From the NCBI GenBank assembly GCA_016282455.1, contig JAEEKM010000075.1, positions 1 to 33,488 of the forward strand: a DNA stretch of 33,488 nt. The letters run 5' to 3'. The notes under the pieces are model-generated. The model did not search any database. It saw nothing but the letters and a program-made list of their open reading frames with translations, and was not told the origin of the DNA. Made by a program: the position numbers and the translations under genes. The stretch comes from Treponema sp. GTDB lineage: Bacteria; Spirochaetota; Spirochaetia; Treponematales; Treponemataceae. Positions 1-9,494 of this stretch are shown piece by piece (the first letter of the stretch is position 1; each line of letters starts with the position of its first letter).

Positions 1-939
1 ATTTGCAGTGTGAGTAAAATTAAACTTGTATTCTTCTACCGTAAAGCCAGCATCAGAAAACCTTTGTGCTCCTTTTTTTACCGCTTCTTTTACTTCATTT
101 TCCACTTCAAAAATTCCAAAGTCACTTGTAAAGGCGATTTTTAATTCTTTAAGCGGTTCGCAGTATTCTTTTGAAAAGTCACAGGTTTTTGGAAGACTGT
201 ATGGGTCCTCTGCATTGTAAGCGCTCATGTAGTTTAAGAGAATGGCAGAATCTTTTACAGACTTTGTGAGTCCTCCGTTTACGCAGAGGGGGTGGGTTGC
301 ACTCCAGGCATCAGGACGCAGGACAGAGGGTATGCAGCCTACTCCGGCTTTAAATCCAAAGAGGTTACAGAAAGATGCAGGTATTCTGATTGAACCGCCG
401 GCATCTCCTCCTTCTGCAATGGGAACGAGTCCTGCCGCCACTGCCGCCGCACTTCCACCGCTTGAACCTCCGGAATTATATTCTGTGTTAAAGGGGGTAG
501 AAGTGGGGCCGAACATGAGGTTGTCTGTTGTTCCGCGAAACCCGTAGGCAGGAGCATTTGTTTTTCCAATTGCAATTCCACCTGCTTTTTCCATGGCAGT
601 GCAAAAAACAGAATCTGTTTCATCAAAGGACACAAGACAGTTAACGCCGCCATGTGAACTCTGCCAGCCGCTTTTGTTCGGAAGAAAATCTTTTAGTGCA
701 AAGGGAACACCCGCAAACTCTCCGCAGTACTGACCCTCTGCAAGTTTTTTTTCCAGCATTTTTGCATGAAGAAGTGCGTAGGCTGCCCTGACATCAACAA
801 AGGCATTTACTTTACCGTTTAGTTTTTCAATCCGGTCAAGAAAATATTTTACAACTTCTGTAGGAGAAAGAATTTTATTATTTACAAGTTCGCCTATTTC
901 CCAGGCAGAAAGATTTTCCAGCTTTTGATTTGTGTTCAT
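1..939 (-). CDS. Amidase / GatA-like amidohydrolase, C-terminus truncated by window edge
   Basis: Manual reverse-strand reading from the ATG at 939: MNTNQKLENLSAWEIGELVNNKILSPTEVVKYF..., with amidase signature GFRGTTDNLMFGPTSTPFNTEYNSGGSSGGSAAAVAAGLVPIAEGGDAGGSIRIPA. Open at the left edge, so absent from the ORF track. Confidence 0.9.
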   Translation of the reverse strand, partial: MNTNQKLENLSAWEIGELVNNKILSPTEVVKYFLDRIEKLNGKVNAFVDVRAAYALLHAKMLEKKLAEGQYCGEFAGVPFALKDFLPNKSGWQSSHGGVNCLVSFDETDSVFCTAMEKAGGIAIGKTNAPAYGFRGTTDNLMFGPTSTPFNTEYNSGGSSGGSAAAVAAGLVPIAEGGDAGGSIRIPASFCNLFGFKAGVGCIPSVLRPDAWSATHPLCVNGGLTKSVKDSAILLNYMSAYNAEDPYSLPKTCDFSKEYCEPLKELKIAFTSDFGIFEVENEVKEAVKKGAQRFSDAGFTVEEYKFNFTHTAN

Positions 940-958
940 TTTTTCCTCGAAGTAACTT

Positions 959-1780
959 TTACTTGTATTCAAAGCGGGCAGGGTCGTCGCTTAGTTCCAT
1001 CTTCTTGCAGTAGTTAAAATAATCTTTTCCCACTCCCTCTTTCTGCCACTTGCGGCATTTGTGGTAAGCGATGGGAGAAAAAATAATTTCTGAAAAAAGT
1101 TCAATGAGGGCACCTATTAAAGCCATGCCGGTGATTGTAAAAAGACCATAAAACTTTGCAAAGAAAGAAAAGGCTAAGGCTGTAAAAATAAAGTTGTCCA
1201 CAAACTGACCGATTATTGTGCTCACGTAAGAGCGGGTAATGAAAGCAAGTTTTCCGTCAGGGTTTTTTACAAAGAGTCTTCCAATCAGAACATTTACAGC
1301 GGCATTAACAATTCCGGAAAGTACGTAGGCAATGGTAGAAGAAATTAAAATCTGCCAGGGCTGAACTCCGTTTCCTTTAAAACCCAATAAAGTGTCAAAG
1401 GAAGAACTTGCACCGGGGAAGGGAAAGTCAGAGGGTATGGAAGCAATGATGCCCAGGAAAACTATTGCAATGGTGTTTATTACAGCCCCAAAAAGATTTA
1501 ATTTGATTGCCGCTTTTCCGCCAAAAGTTTTTGTTACCATGTCCATGATTAAAAAAACTGCCCAGGACAAAAACACACCGCCGGTTATTGAGATAAAATA
1601 ATTGTCTCCGATTTTTAATCCGCTCCAGACGATTTTGTTTGCGGCAAGATTCATGGTTACTGTTGTTACAACAAAGAGTGCAACAACTACGGCAGGCAGG
1701 GACCGGAGAAGCATCTTCCAGTCGTTTAAATCAAAGAGCCACTCGAAGGTGTCTTTGACCCATAAAATAAGTTTTTTCAA
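959..1780 (-). CDS. VUT family (YhhQ/DUF165) putative queuosine-precursor transporter
   Basis: Multi-TM protein with the YhhQ-like pattern (LAANKIVWSGLKIGDNYFISITGGVFLSWAVFLIMDMVTKTFGGKAA...FIFTALAFSFFAKF). Start proposed at TTG (1780), preceded by AGGAG with 7-nt spacing, instead of the 1948 start in the ORF track. Confidence 0.75.
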   Translation of the reverse strand: MKKLILWVKDTFEWLFDLNDWKMLLRSLPAVVVALFVVTTVTMNLAANKIVWSGLKIGDNYFISITGGVFLSWAVFLIMDMVTKTFGGKAAIKLNLFGAVINTIAIVFLGIIASIPSDFPFPGASSSFDTLLGFKGNGVQPWQILISSTIAYVLSGIVNAAVNVLIGRLFVKNPDGKLAFITRSYVSTIIGQFVDNFIFTALAFSFFAKFYGLFTITGMALIGALIELFSEIIFSPIAYHKCRKWQKEGVGKDYFNYCKKMELSDDPARFEYK

Positions 1781-2046
1781 TTTAATGCTCCTAGTTTTGT
1801 TTATAGACAGGATGGAATTTCGAACTGTCTTTGTTTTACACTGCTTTAGTATAATGAAAAAAAGATTACTTGTATATAACGGGCTTTTCCTGTTATTAAT
1901 AAGTGTTAATCTAAATGCGAAAAACATGTTATATAGAAAAATTGGCACTGCACTCCGTTACGTGCCTGTTTTCCTTATCAATGTTTGTATTTAGGTTTTG
2001 TGGATGACAAGCGTAGTTAACCACTAAGTGATGTAAAAAAATATAA

Positions 2047-2164
2047 AAAGTACGCTGAAACGGAGCAGAGGTTCCGCTGCGAAAAAAATTCTGCACAAGT
2101 GAGCAACGCGAACGCGGAAGCCTTTTTTCGCAGTGGGTTCTCTGCGGGAGTGTAAGCGTACTTT
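2047..2164. repeat. Long imperfect hairpin in a divergent intergenic region
   Basis: AAAGTACGCT (2047-2056) pairs perfectly with AGCGTACTTT (2155-2164). CTGCGAAAAAA (2077-2087) pairs with TTTTTTCGCAG (2123-2133). The sequence between is partly complementary. Confidence 0.75.
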
Positions 2165-2233
2165 CGATTTTGATTAACACTTACTAAATTGTGTTTAAAA
2201 TAATACTTGTTATCCACACATAACGGACTTTCC

Positions 2234-2262
2234 TTGACAAATTGTTATACCTCTGCGACAAT
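2234..2262 (+). promoter_or_regulatory. Sigma70-type promoter for the OppA-like gene
   Basis: TTGACA (2234-2239), N17, GACAAT (2257-2262), upstream of AAGGAG and the ATG at 2323. Confidence 0.5.
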
Positions 2263-2322
2263 ATATAGAATAAAGTTTAAGTGTGTTAAGTTTAAATAAT
2301 ACCTGAACAAAAGGAGAAATTT

Positions 2323-3975
2323 ATGACTCATCGCGTGTTTTGCCTGGCTGCCTTACTGTGTGTTTTTACATTAAGCGGCTGTGCAGAAATGAATTCAAAG
2401 CAATCATCAGGTCCCCTTCCGGAGAAAAAAGTTTCCGGTCCTGTTTTAAATGTTTCGCTTGATACTGCAATCGACACTCTGGATCAGCAGACGGCAGTTT
2501 TTGCAACTTCCTTTGAGCTCATTGGAAATATGATTGACGGTCTTATGCAGATGGCAGATGACGGTTCTGTAAAAAATGCAGTCTGTAAAGAAATGACAGT
2601 TTCAAAAGACGGTCTTCATTACACCTTCAAGCTTCGTGATGATGTCTACTGGTCTAACGGCGACAAAGTAACTGCCCACGATTTTGTTTACGGCTGGCAG
2701 CGTGCAATTGACCCCGCTACCGGTTCTGAATATGCCTTTATGATAAGCGACATTGCCCAGGTTAAAAATGCAACTGCAATTCAGGCAGGACAGATGGATC
2801 CGAACCAGCTTGGAGTTCGTGCAAGGGATGACTACACTTTTGAAGTAGAACTTCAGGTTCCCGTTTCATATTTTGAACAACTGCTTTACTTCTGTACCTT
2901 CTATCCGGCAAACAAAGCCTTTGTGGAAAAATGCGGAGACAAGTATGCAACAAGCCCCGAGACCTGTCTTTCAAACGGAGCCTTTATTCTTACCGAATAC
3001 AAACCCGGAGCAACTTCCATTTCCTACATAAAAAATACCGCTTACTATGATGCTTCAAAAATAAAACTTGGCGGCATTCATTATGAAGTGCTAAGCAGTA
3101 GTGAAGAAGCATTAAAAAAATATCAGAGCGGACAGCTTGACTTTGTTGAACTCTCAGGTGATGCCGTTGTTAAAATGGAAAACTCTCCGGAGTTCCGTCC
3201 TGTAGACTCAGGCTTCCTTTACTACATTACCTTTAATTTTGATGACCCCGTTTTTGCAAACAAAAATCTTCGCAGGGCTTTTTCTTACGCAGTAGACCGT
3301 GAAAGGGTTGCCCGTGAAATGGCAGATGGTTCTGCCGCCGCATACGCCGCAATTCCAAGAGGTTTTGCTTTCTCACAGGATGGAAAAGATTTTACCCCGG
3401 CAGGAGTAGTTTACCCTGACCTTTGTTCCTATAATCCTCAGCTTGCCCGCCAGTATTATAATGAAGCCCTTAAGGAACTTGGACGCAGAACTTTTAATCT
3501 TGAACTTCTTACTGCAGACGGAGAGACACAGGTTATAGCTTCAAGGTCAATTAAAAATCAGATAGAAGCACTTCTTCCCGGAATAAACATTTCAATTAAA
3601 GCGGTTCCCAAAACAGAGAGACGTAAACTCATGAGTGCAGGAAAGTTCCAGTTCGGTCTTAACAACTGGGGCCCTGACTATGCTGACCCCATGACTTATC
3701 TTGCAATGTGGGTAACAGGAAATGACAACAATCAGGGAAATTATTTTAACCCAACCTACAATGCAATTATTGCAAGCTGTACTGACGGAGATCTCTGTAC
3801 AAAGATTCCTGAACGCTGGGCTGCAATGAAAACTGCAGAACGCATTATCATGGAAGATGCCGTAATCATGCCGGTTTACCAAAAGTGCAATGCAAACCTT
3901 ATCAAGAGCAATGTAAAGGGCGTGGCTTTCCATGCAGTTGCAATCAACCGTATTTACAAGAATACAACAAAATAA
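2323..3975 (+). CDS. Peptide ABC transporter substrate-binding lipoprotein (OppA-like, SBP family 5)
   Basis: Lipobox LSGC in MTHRVFCLAALLCVFTLSGC. SBP_bac_5 features: YTFKLRDDVYWSNGDKVTAHDFVYGWQRAIDP, NKNLRRAFSYAVDRE. Confidence 0.93.
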   Translation: MTHRVFCLAALLCVFTLSGCAEMNSKQSSGPLPEKKVSGPVLNVSLDTAIDTLDQQTAVFATSFELIGNMIDGLMQMADDGSVKNAVCKEMTVSKDGLHYTFKLRDDVYWSNGDKVTAHDFVYGWQRAIDPATGSEYAFMISDIAQVKNATAIQAGQMDPNQLGVRARDDYTFEVELQVPVSYFEQLLYFCTFYPANKAFVEKCGDKYATSPETCLSNGAFILTEYKPGATSISYIKNTAYYDASKIKLGGIHYEVLSSSEEALKKYQSGQLDFVELSGDAVVKMENSPEFRPVDSGFLYYITFNFDDPVFANKNLRRAFSYAVDRERVAREMADGSAAAYAAIPRGFAFSQDGKDFTPAGVVYPDLCSYNPQLARQYYNEALKELGRRTFNLELLTADGETQVIASRSIKNQIEALLPGINISIKAVPKTERRKLMSAGKFQFGLNNWGPDYADPMTYLAMWVTGNDNNQGNYFNPTYNAIIASCTDGDLCTKIPERWAAMKTAERIIMEDAVIMPVYQKCNANLIKSNVKGVAFHAVAINRIYKNTTK

Positions 3976-3996
3976 CTTCCTGAAGGAGTTTTAGTT

Positions 3997-6090
3997 ATGG
4001 AAGAAAATAAAAAGAAATACGAGCACATTGCCGTTCAGTTTTCAATAAATATACTTTTCATTCTGATTATTTCCTTTGTTCTTCAGAATGTTTTTATCGT
4101 TAGGAGCGTAAAGTCTTCTTCTAAAACAGACTATTCTGATTTTAGTGAAAAAGTGATTGCAGAAGATGCAGGAAAAATCGAAAACTGGAATGAAGTTTTA
4201 GTAAACGACCTGCGCATTTATTCTGATAATGATGTTACCAAAGCCGGTAATGCAGACAGGATTATTTCATGGCTGCTTTCTCACGAGAAGATCAGGAATC
4301 CTCTCTTTAACTATGTAATGTTCTGTACGCCGGATGGAGTGGGACACACAAGTGACGGAAAAACAATAACTGTCATTTCAAAACCCTTTTTCCGTTCCAT
4401 TATGAATGATAAAAAAGAAACTTTTGTTTCCAACATTGACTTCCAGCTGGATGGTTCTGTCTGCTATTACATTGCCCGTCCTGCCTACGATGCGTCAGGT
4501 AAACTGATTGGAGTTTTTGCAGGGGCCGTTAAGCTTGACGAAATTGACAAAATGATTGGTGAACTTTCCATGGGTAAAGACGGAAAGGCAATTCTTGTCG
4601 GTTCAAACGGAGTGCTTATTTCTCATATCCGCGGAAACAGCAAGTACATGGACTTGAGTTACAGCGATAAGGCCGGTTACAAGGGGCTTGATAAAATTGC
4701 AGAAATGGCCTGTGCCGGAAAACAGGGAGAAGGCTATTACATTGACCCTAACGGAGTGAGAACCTTTGCTTCCTACACGCCTGTAAAAGGAACTCCCTGG
4801 TCTGCAATTCTTACAATTCCTCAGGCACAGATTGATTCTGCCGGAGACAGACTCAGAACAGTTATTATCATCATCAGTATTATTGTGGGAATTATTGTTT
4901 CTACCGCATGTTCTGTCATGCTGGTTATGGCAGTGCGGCCCCTTAAAGTGGTGCAGGAATCCATACACAATATTGCTTCCGGAGAGGCAGACCTTACCCA
5001 GCAGATTATTGTTAAGAGCAAGAATGAAATCGGTGCTTTGGGCGACGGCTTTAACGCCTTTATGGGAAAACTTCGCCTTATCATCAGCGGAGTAAAAGAT
5101 TCCAAGGAAATGCTGGGAGATGTAAACGTTGGTCTTCAGAAGAAAATTGAAGAGAACGGAACTTCCATTGAAGCAATTATCGGTGACCTTAGTGAAATTG
5201 ATTCTCAGGTACAGAATCAGGCTTCCAGTGTTACAGAAACTGCCAGTGCCGTAGAAGAAATTTCCCAGAACATAGAATCTCTTGAAAGGATGATTGAAAC
5301 TCAGTCAAGCGGTGTGGTAGAAGCAAGTGCCGCCGTAGAAGAGATGATTGGAAACATCAGCAGCGTAAATAATTCTGTCGGTCACATGGCTCAGTCTTTT
5401 GATGATCTGGCCCGCAATGCAGAAGAAGGTATTAACCGCCAGAATGATGTGGACGAAAGGATTAAAAAGATTGAAGAGCAGTCAAAGGCACTTCAGGATG
5501 CAAACAAAACAATCAGTGAAATTGCAGAACAGACAAACCTTCTTGCCATGAATGCGGCTATTGAAGCGGCACATGCAGGTGAAGCCGGTAAGGGCTTTAG
5601 TGTTGTTGCAGACGAAATCAGAAAACTTTCTGAAACTTCCAGTGCCCAGTCAAAAACAATCCGTGAAGAACTTAACAATATTGAGTCTTCCATTAACGAT
5701 GTTGTTAATGCATCAAAAGCTTCGAGTGAATCCTTTGTTGCAGTTAACAAATCCATTACTTCTACCCAGCAGCTGGTTCTGCAGATTAAAGCCGCTATGG
5801 AAGAACAGCAGGAAGGTTCAAAGCAGATTGGTGATGCCCTTAAACTTATGAACGACAACACCAGTGAAGTTCGCGCTGCCTCACACGAAATGGCAGAAGG
5901 AAACAAATCCATTCTGCAGGAAGTGGATCAGCTCCGTGAAACTACCGGAATCATCCGCAGCAGTATGGATAAAATTTCTGAGAGCGCAGGAAACATTCGC
6001 AGTTCAAGTAATGCACTTACAGAAATTGCAAACAGCGTAGAGTCTGCAGTTGGTCAGATTGGTGACCAGATAGATCTCTTTACGGTTTAA
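3997..6090 (+). CDS. Methyl-accepting chemotaxis protein (extracellular Cache-like sensor, HAMP, signalling domain)
   Basis: Two TM segments, periplasmic segment with [38 protein letters not shown], and the MCP hairpin [39 protein letters not shown]. Confidence 0.95.
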   Translation: MEENKKKYEHIAVQFSINILFILIISFVLQNVFIVRSVKSSSKTDYSDFSEKVIAEDAGKIENWNEVLVNDLRIYSDNDVTKAGNADRIISWLLSHEKIRNPLFNYVMFCTPDGVGHTSDGKTITVISKPFFRSIMNDKKETFVSNIDFQLDGSVCYYIARPAYDASGKLIGVFAGAVKLDEIDKMIGELSMGKDGKAILVGSNGVLISHIRGNSKYMDLSYSDKAGYKGLDKIAEMACAGKQGEGYYIDPNGVRTFASYTPVKGTPWSAILTIPQAQIDSAGDRLRTVIIIISIIVGIIVSTACSVMLVMAVRPLKVVQESIHNIASGEADLTQQIIVKSKNEIGALGDGFNAFMGKLRLIISGVKDSKEMLGDVNVGLQKKIEENGTSIEAIIGDLSEIDSQVQNQASSVTETASAVEEISQNIESLERMIETQSSGVVEASAAVEEMIGNISSVNNSVGHMAQSFDDLARNAEEGINRQNDVDERIKKIEEQSKALQDANKTISEIAEQTNLLAMNAAIEAAHAGEAGKGFSVVADEIRKLSETSSAQSKTIREELNNIESSINDVVNASKASSESFVAVNKSITSTQQLVLQIKAAMEEQQEGSKQIGDALKLMNDNTSEVRAASHEMAEGNKSILQEVDQLRETTGIIRSSMDKISESAGNIRSSSNALTEIANSVESAVGQIGDQIDLFTV

Positions 6091-6099
6091 TTATAAAGA

Positions 6100-6124
6100 C
6101 TGGGGGTTTTAAACCTCCAGTTTT
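6100..6124. terminator. Bidirectional terminator-like hairpin between convergent MCP and uvrD
   Basis: CTGGGGGTTT (6100-6109) pairs with AAACCTCCAG (6111-6120) with one G-T wobble, followed by TTTT. It overlaps the uvrD stop at 6109-6111. Confidence 0.6.
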
Positions 6125-8310
6125 GCAGAGAACTGAATGCTTCTTTCTGTTTCCATGCCGTCAAATTTTATGATGTAGCAGGAGGCTTCATTGTTAACAA
6201 GAGTAATTGTGCCCTTCCCGAAAACGGGATGGGTAACTCTTGTTCCAGGAGCAAGTAAAGTTTTCATGGCGGCAAGGCGGGCTTCGTCATAAGTAATAAC
6301 TTTTTGTGCCTGTTCTATAAGACCTTCATCCAGTTTTTTTTCAAGCCTGAGATTTTTTAATTCTGCATCAAAAATAAAACGGCTGGGATATTTAAAAATC
6401 CCGTCATTTGCTTTTCCTTCTGAATCACTTAAGAAAAGTTTTTTCTTTGCACGGGTCATTGCAACGTAGGCAATGCGGCGTTCTTCTTCCATGTCTTCCG
6501 GAGTGTTTACTTTGCGGCTGGGGAATACTCCTTCGTTCATACCGCAGAGGAATACGTAGGGAAACTCCATGCCTTTAGCGGCGTGAATTGTAAGCAGCTT
6601 AACACAGTCTTTTTTGTCATCCCTGTCAAGGTCTGTAAAAAGAGCCACGTGGTTAAGAAAATCTTCCAGACTGGCATCATCATCAAGACCTGCTTCGTTA
6701 ACGGCCCGCTTAAATTCTGCAACATTATCAAGCCTGTCCTGATCTGCTTCAAGACGTAAAAATGCTTCGTAGCCGGTGCGGTCAAGCAGTGCCTGAAGAA
6801 GGTCTCCCAGACTTGCCTGTTTGTGTAAGAGAGGTGCCTTGCTCTCCGGGTGGGGAAGCATGTCCCTTACGCTTTCTATTGCCTCAATGTATGCCTCTGC
6901 CTGTGTGCCCTTAAAGACAGGAGATTTTTCTGCAAGAAGGGCTTTTAGTGCCTGGTAGCCGCCACAGTTGTGTTCTTCTGCATAAGTTTTTATAGCAGCA
7001 ATTTTCTGTTTTCCGATTTTACGCGAAGGAGTATTTACCGTTCTGTAAAAGGCAACGTCGTCCTGTGCGGTAAGCATGCGGAGGTAACAGACTAAGTCTT
7101 TTATTTCACGCCTGCCGTAAAACTCAGTTCCTGCCAGTATGCGGTAGGGAATATTGTTGCTGATAAGGGCTTCTTCCAGAGAACGGCTTAAATAATGAGC
7201 CCTGTAAAGAATTGCAATGTCCCGGTAAGGAACTTCCTTTGAAAGTTTTTTTATTTTTTTGCAAATCCATGCCGCTTCTTCGCTTTCGCCAGGAGCATGA
7301 TAGTAAAGGGGTTTCTCATCTTCTCCAGCAGTTGCAAGAAGTGCCTTTGGGTATCGTACAGTGTTTTTGCTTATGAGGCTGTTACTTGCCGCAAGAATCT
7401 GTGGGGAACTGCGGTAGTTTTTTGCGAGTACAATTGTTTTTGCATCTGGAAATTTTTTGTCAAAGTCAAGAATGAGCTTTACATGACTTCCCCGCCATGA
7501 ATAAATTGTCTGGTCTGAGTCTCCCACAATAAAAAGGTTTTTGTGTTTTGCAGAAAGCAGTTCTGCAATGCGGTATTGTTTTGCGCTTACGTCCTGAAAC
7601 TCATCTACCATTACATATTCCATTTTCTTCTGCCACTTTTCCAGAATGTGGGGAAAGTTTTCAAGAATAAATGTGGTAAAGTTTATGAGGTCATTAAAGT
7701 CTATTCCAAAACATTTTTTCTGTTCATAAATGAAGCGGAGGAATATTTCCTGATTCTGGTCCAGGGGTTTTTCCGGATTGGTAAATTTTTCTTTGAGTTC
7801 TTCATTGTTCAGTTTGTAAAAATAATTTATGTAGGTGTCTGCCTGTAATTTTTTTCCTTCCAGAACTTCGTCAATTTTGCGCTGGACTGTAGTTTCTTTT
7901 AAGGTAAGGTGCATGTCAGAAAAAATACGCAGCATTATTTCGCGCCAGTCTTCCTTGTCCAGTATGATAAAATTTTTTGGAAAATTAAGGGCATTGATTT
8001 CTTCGTGTAAAAAAAGAGTGCAGAAGGCATGAAAAGTACAGATGTAACCTAAGTCCATGTCTCCCAGCATTGCCCTTACACGGGATTTCATTTCGTTAGC
8101 GGCCCTGTTTGTAAAAGTTACACAGAGAATGTTCTGAGGGCTTATTCCAACATCCCTCACAAGATAGCAGTAGCGGCTGGTAAGGGCTCGTGTTTTTCCT
8201 GTTCCCGCTCCCGCAAGTACGCGAATGTAACCTTCTGTAGTTTTTACTGCCTGGGTCTGTTCTTCGTTTAAGCGGGAAAGATAATCTGACTGTTTGCTGT
8301 TTTCTCCCAT
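6109..8310 (-). CDS. uvrD: UvrD/PcrA-type superfamily 1A DNA helicase
   Basis: GAGTGKTRALTSRYCYLV, VMVDEFQDVSAKQYR, VGDSDQTIYSWRGS, LTIHAAKGMEFPYVFLCGMNEGVFPS, VAMTRAKKKLFLS, and a C-terminal THPVFGKGTI Tudor-like module as in PcrA/UvrD. Confidence 0.95.
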   Translation of the reverse strand: MGENSKQSDYLSRLNEEQTQAVKTTEGYIRVLAGAGTGKTRALTSRYCYLVRDVGISPQNILCVTFTNRAANEMKSRVRAMLGDMDLGYICTFHAFCTLFLHEEINALNFPKNFIILDKEDWREIMLRIFSDMHLTLKETTVQRKIDEVLEGKKLQADTYINYFYKLNNEELKEKFTNPEKPLDQNQEIFLRFIYEQKKCFGIDFNDLINFTTFILENFPHILEKWQKKMEYVMVDEFQDVSAKQYRIAELLSAKHKNLFIVGDSDQTIYSWRGSHVKLILDFDKKFPDAKTIVLAKNYRSSPQILAASNSLISKNTVRYPKALLATAGEDEKPLYYHAPGESEEAAWICKKIKKLSKEVPYRDIAILYRAHYLSRSLEEALISNNIPYRILAGTEFYGRREIKDLVCYLRMLTAQDDVAFYRTVNTPSRKIGKQKIAAIKTYAEEHNCGGYQALKALLAEKSPVFKGTQAEAYIEAIESVRDMLPHPESKAPLLHKQASLGDLLQALLDRTGYEAFLRLEADQDRLDNVAEFKRAVNEAGLDDDASLEDFLNHVALFTDLDRDDKKDCVKLLTIHAAKGMEFPYVFLCGMNEGVFPSRKVNTPEDMEEERRIAYVAMTRAKKKLFLSDSEGKANDGIFKYPSRFIFDAELKNLRLEKKLDEGLIEQAQKVITYDEARLAAMKTLLAPGTRVTHPVFGKGTITLVNNEASCYIIKFDGMETERSIQFSAKLEV

Positions 8311-8353
8311 GTCTATAAATATAGCACAAAGTGAAGCGTGTGAGTTTAAAAAC

Positions 8354-8382
8354 TTGCTTTTTGAAAAAAAGTGACCTATACT
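8354..8382 (+). promoter_or_regulatory. Sigma70-type promoter for the EEP gene pair
   Basis: TTGCTT (8354-8359), N17, TATACT (8377-8382), 28 nt before the ATG at 8411. Confidence 0.5.
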
Positions 8383-8410
8383 TTAAAGACATATTGCATC
8401 CGGGGGTTGT

Positions 8411-9484
8411 ATGAAAGTCATTAAAAACATACTTTGTGCGGCAGGAATTATTATAGGTGCGGCTCTTGTATTATTTCTTCTGCTGGTTGCATTTCTTTCA
8501 ATCAGGGAATATAGGCCTGGAGAAATTGAAAAATCAAAAGTATCCGGAGGAATGAACCTCACAAAGCCCAAAGAAGGGGATGACATAAGCATTTTGCTGT
8601 GGAATATAGGCTACTGCGACCTGGGGAACAATGCAGATTTTTTCATGTCTTATGGTAAAAACATACGCTCAAGCAGTAAAGCCCGTGCAAAGGAAAATCT
8701 TTCTGAAATAATCAAATTCCTTAAAAGTGAAAACCCTGACGTAATCATGCTTCAGGAAATTGATTTGAACTCTACGCGTAGTTACCACATAAACCAGATG
8801 GAGACTGTAGGAAAGTCTATTCCTGAAAAAGCAAAAAGTTTTGCCTACAATTTTAATGTAGATTTTATTCCATACCCCATGCCTCCGATTGGAAAGGTAA
8901 GGTCTGGTCTTGCAACTTATGTTCCCTACCAGGTGACTGATGCTTACAGACAGGCATTACCTGTTCCCTTTAAGTGGCCCATACGTCTTGCAAACCTGAA
9001 ACGCTGTATGCTTGTAAACCGTATTCCGATTGAAGGAAGTGACAGGGAACTTGTTCTGATTAACCTGCATCTGGAAGCCTTTGACAATGGTGAAGGAAAA
9101 ATTGCCCAGACAAAAAAACTTCAGTCTGTTCTTGAAGCGGAATATGAAAAGGGAAATTATGTTATTGCAGGCGGAGACTATAATCAGGTTTTCTCAAATA
9201 CAGATGCCTCTATGTACACAAAAAAAGAAAACTGCTGGCAGCCGGGTGCACTTGATATAAATGACTTTAGTGACCACTGGCAGTTCAGGCAGGACAATAC
9301 CTATCCTACCTGCCGTTCAACAAATACCGTCTATGTTGGCGAAGAAAGAAACAAAATTCAGTATTACATGCTGGATGGTTTTATTGTTTCAGACAACATT
9401 ACCATTAAGTCAGTTGAAACACAAAATCTTGATTTTGTAAATTCCGATCACAATCCCGTGATTATGAGATTAACCCTCAATTAA
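8411..9484 (+). CDS. Membrane-anchored endonuclease/exonuclease/phosphatase (EEP) family protein, copy 1
   Basis: N-terminal TM helix, then LLWNIGY, VIMLQEIDLNSTRS, LINLHLEAFD, VIAGGDYNQVF, SDHNPVIM. Confidence 0.88.
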   Translation: MKVIKNILCAAGIIIGAALVLFLLLVAFLSIREYRPGEIEKSKVSGGMNLTKPKEGDDISILLWNIGYCDLGNNADFFMSYGKNIRSSSKARAKENLSEIIKFLKSENPDVIMLQEIDLNSTRSYHINQMETVGKSIPEKAKSFAYNFNVDFIPYPMPPIGKVRSGLATYVPYQVTDAYRQALPVPFKWPIRLANLKRCMLVNRIPIEGSDRELVLINLHLEAFDNGEGKIAQTKKLQSVLEAEYEKGNYVIAGGDYNQVFSNTDASMYTKKENCWQPGALDINDFSDHWQFRQDNTYPTCRSTNTVYVGEERNKIQYYMLDGFIVSDNITIKSVETQNLDFVNSDHNPVIMRLTLN

Positions 9485-9494
9485 AGGAGTGTTT

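Noticed and set aside
242-653. Short ORFs on both strands at the left edge
   Set aside because: They overlap the partial amidase gene, which reads through on the minus strand.
1781-1948. N-terminal extension of the VUT gene in the ORF track
   Set aside because: The extension is not transporter-like; an AGGAG SD with a TTG start at 1780 fits the family start better.
1990-2028. Possible preQ1-I riboswitch upstream of the queuosine-type transporter (GTGG...CCACAAAACCTAA on the minus strand)
   Set aside because: The loop and A-rich tail do not match the consensus pairing, and it lies over 200 nt from the start codon rather than next to the SD.
5493-5912. 139-aa ORF antisense to the MCP signalling domain
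   Set aside because: Antisense of a highly conserved coding region; low-complexity shadow translation.
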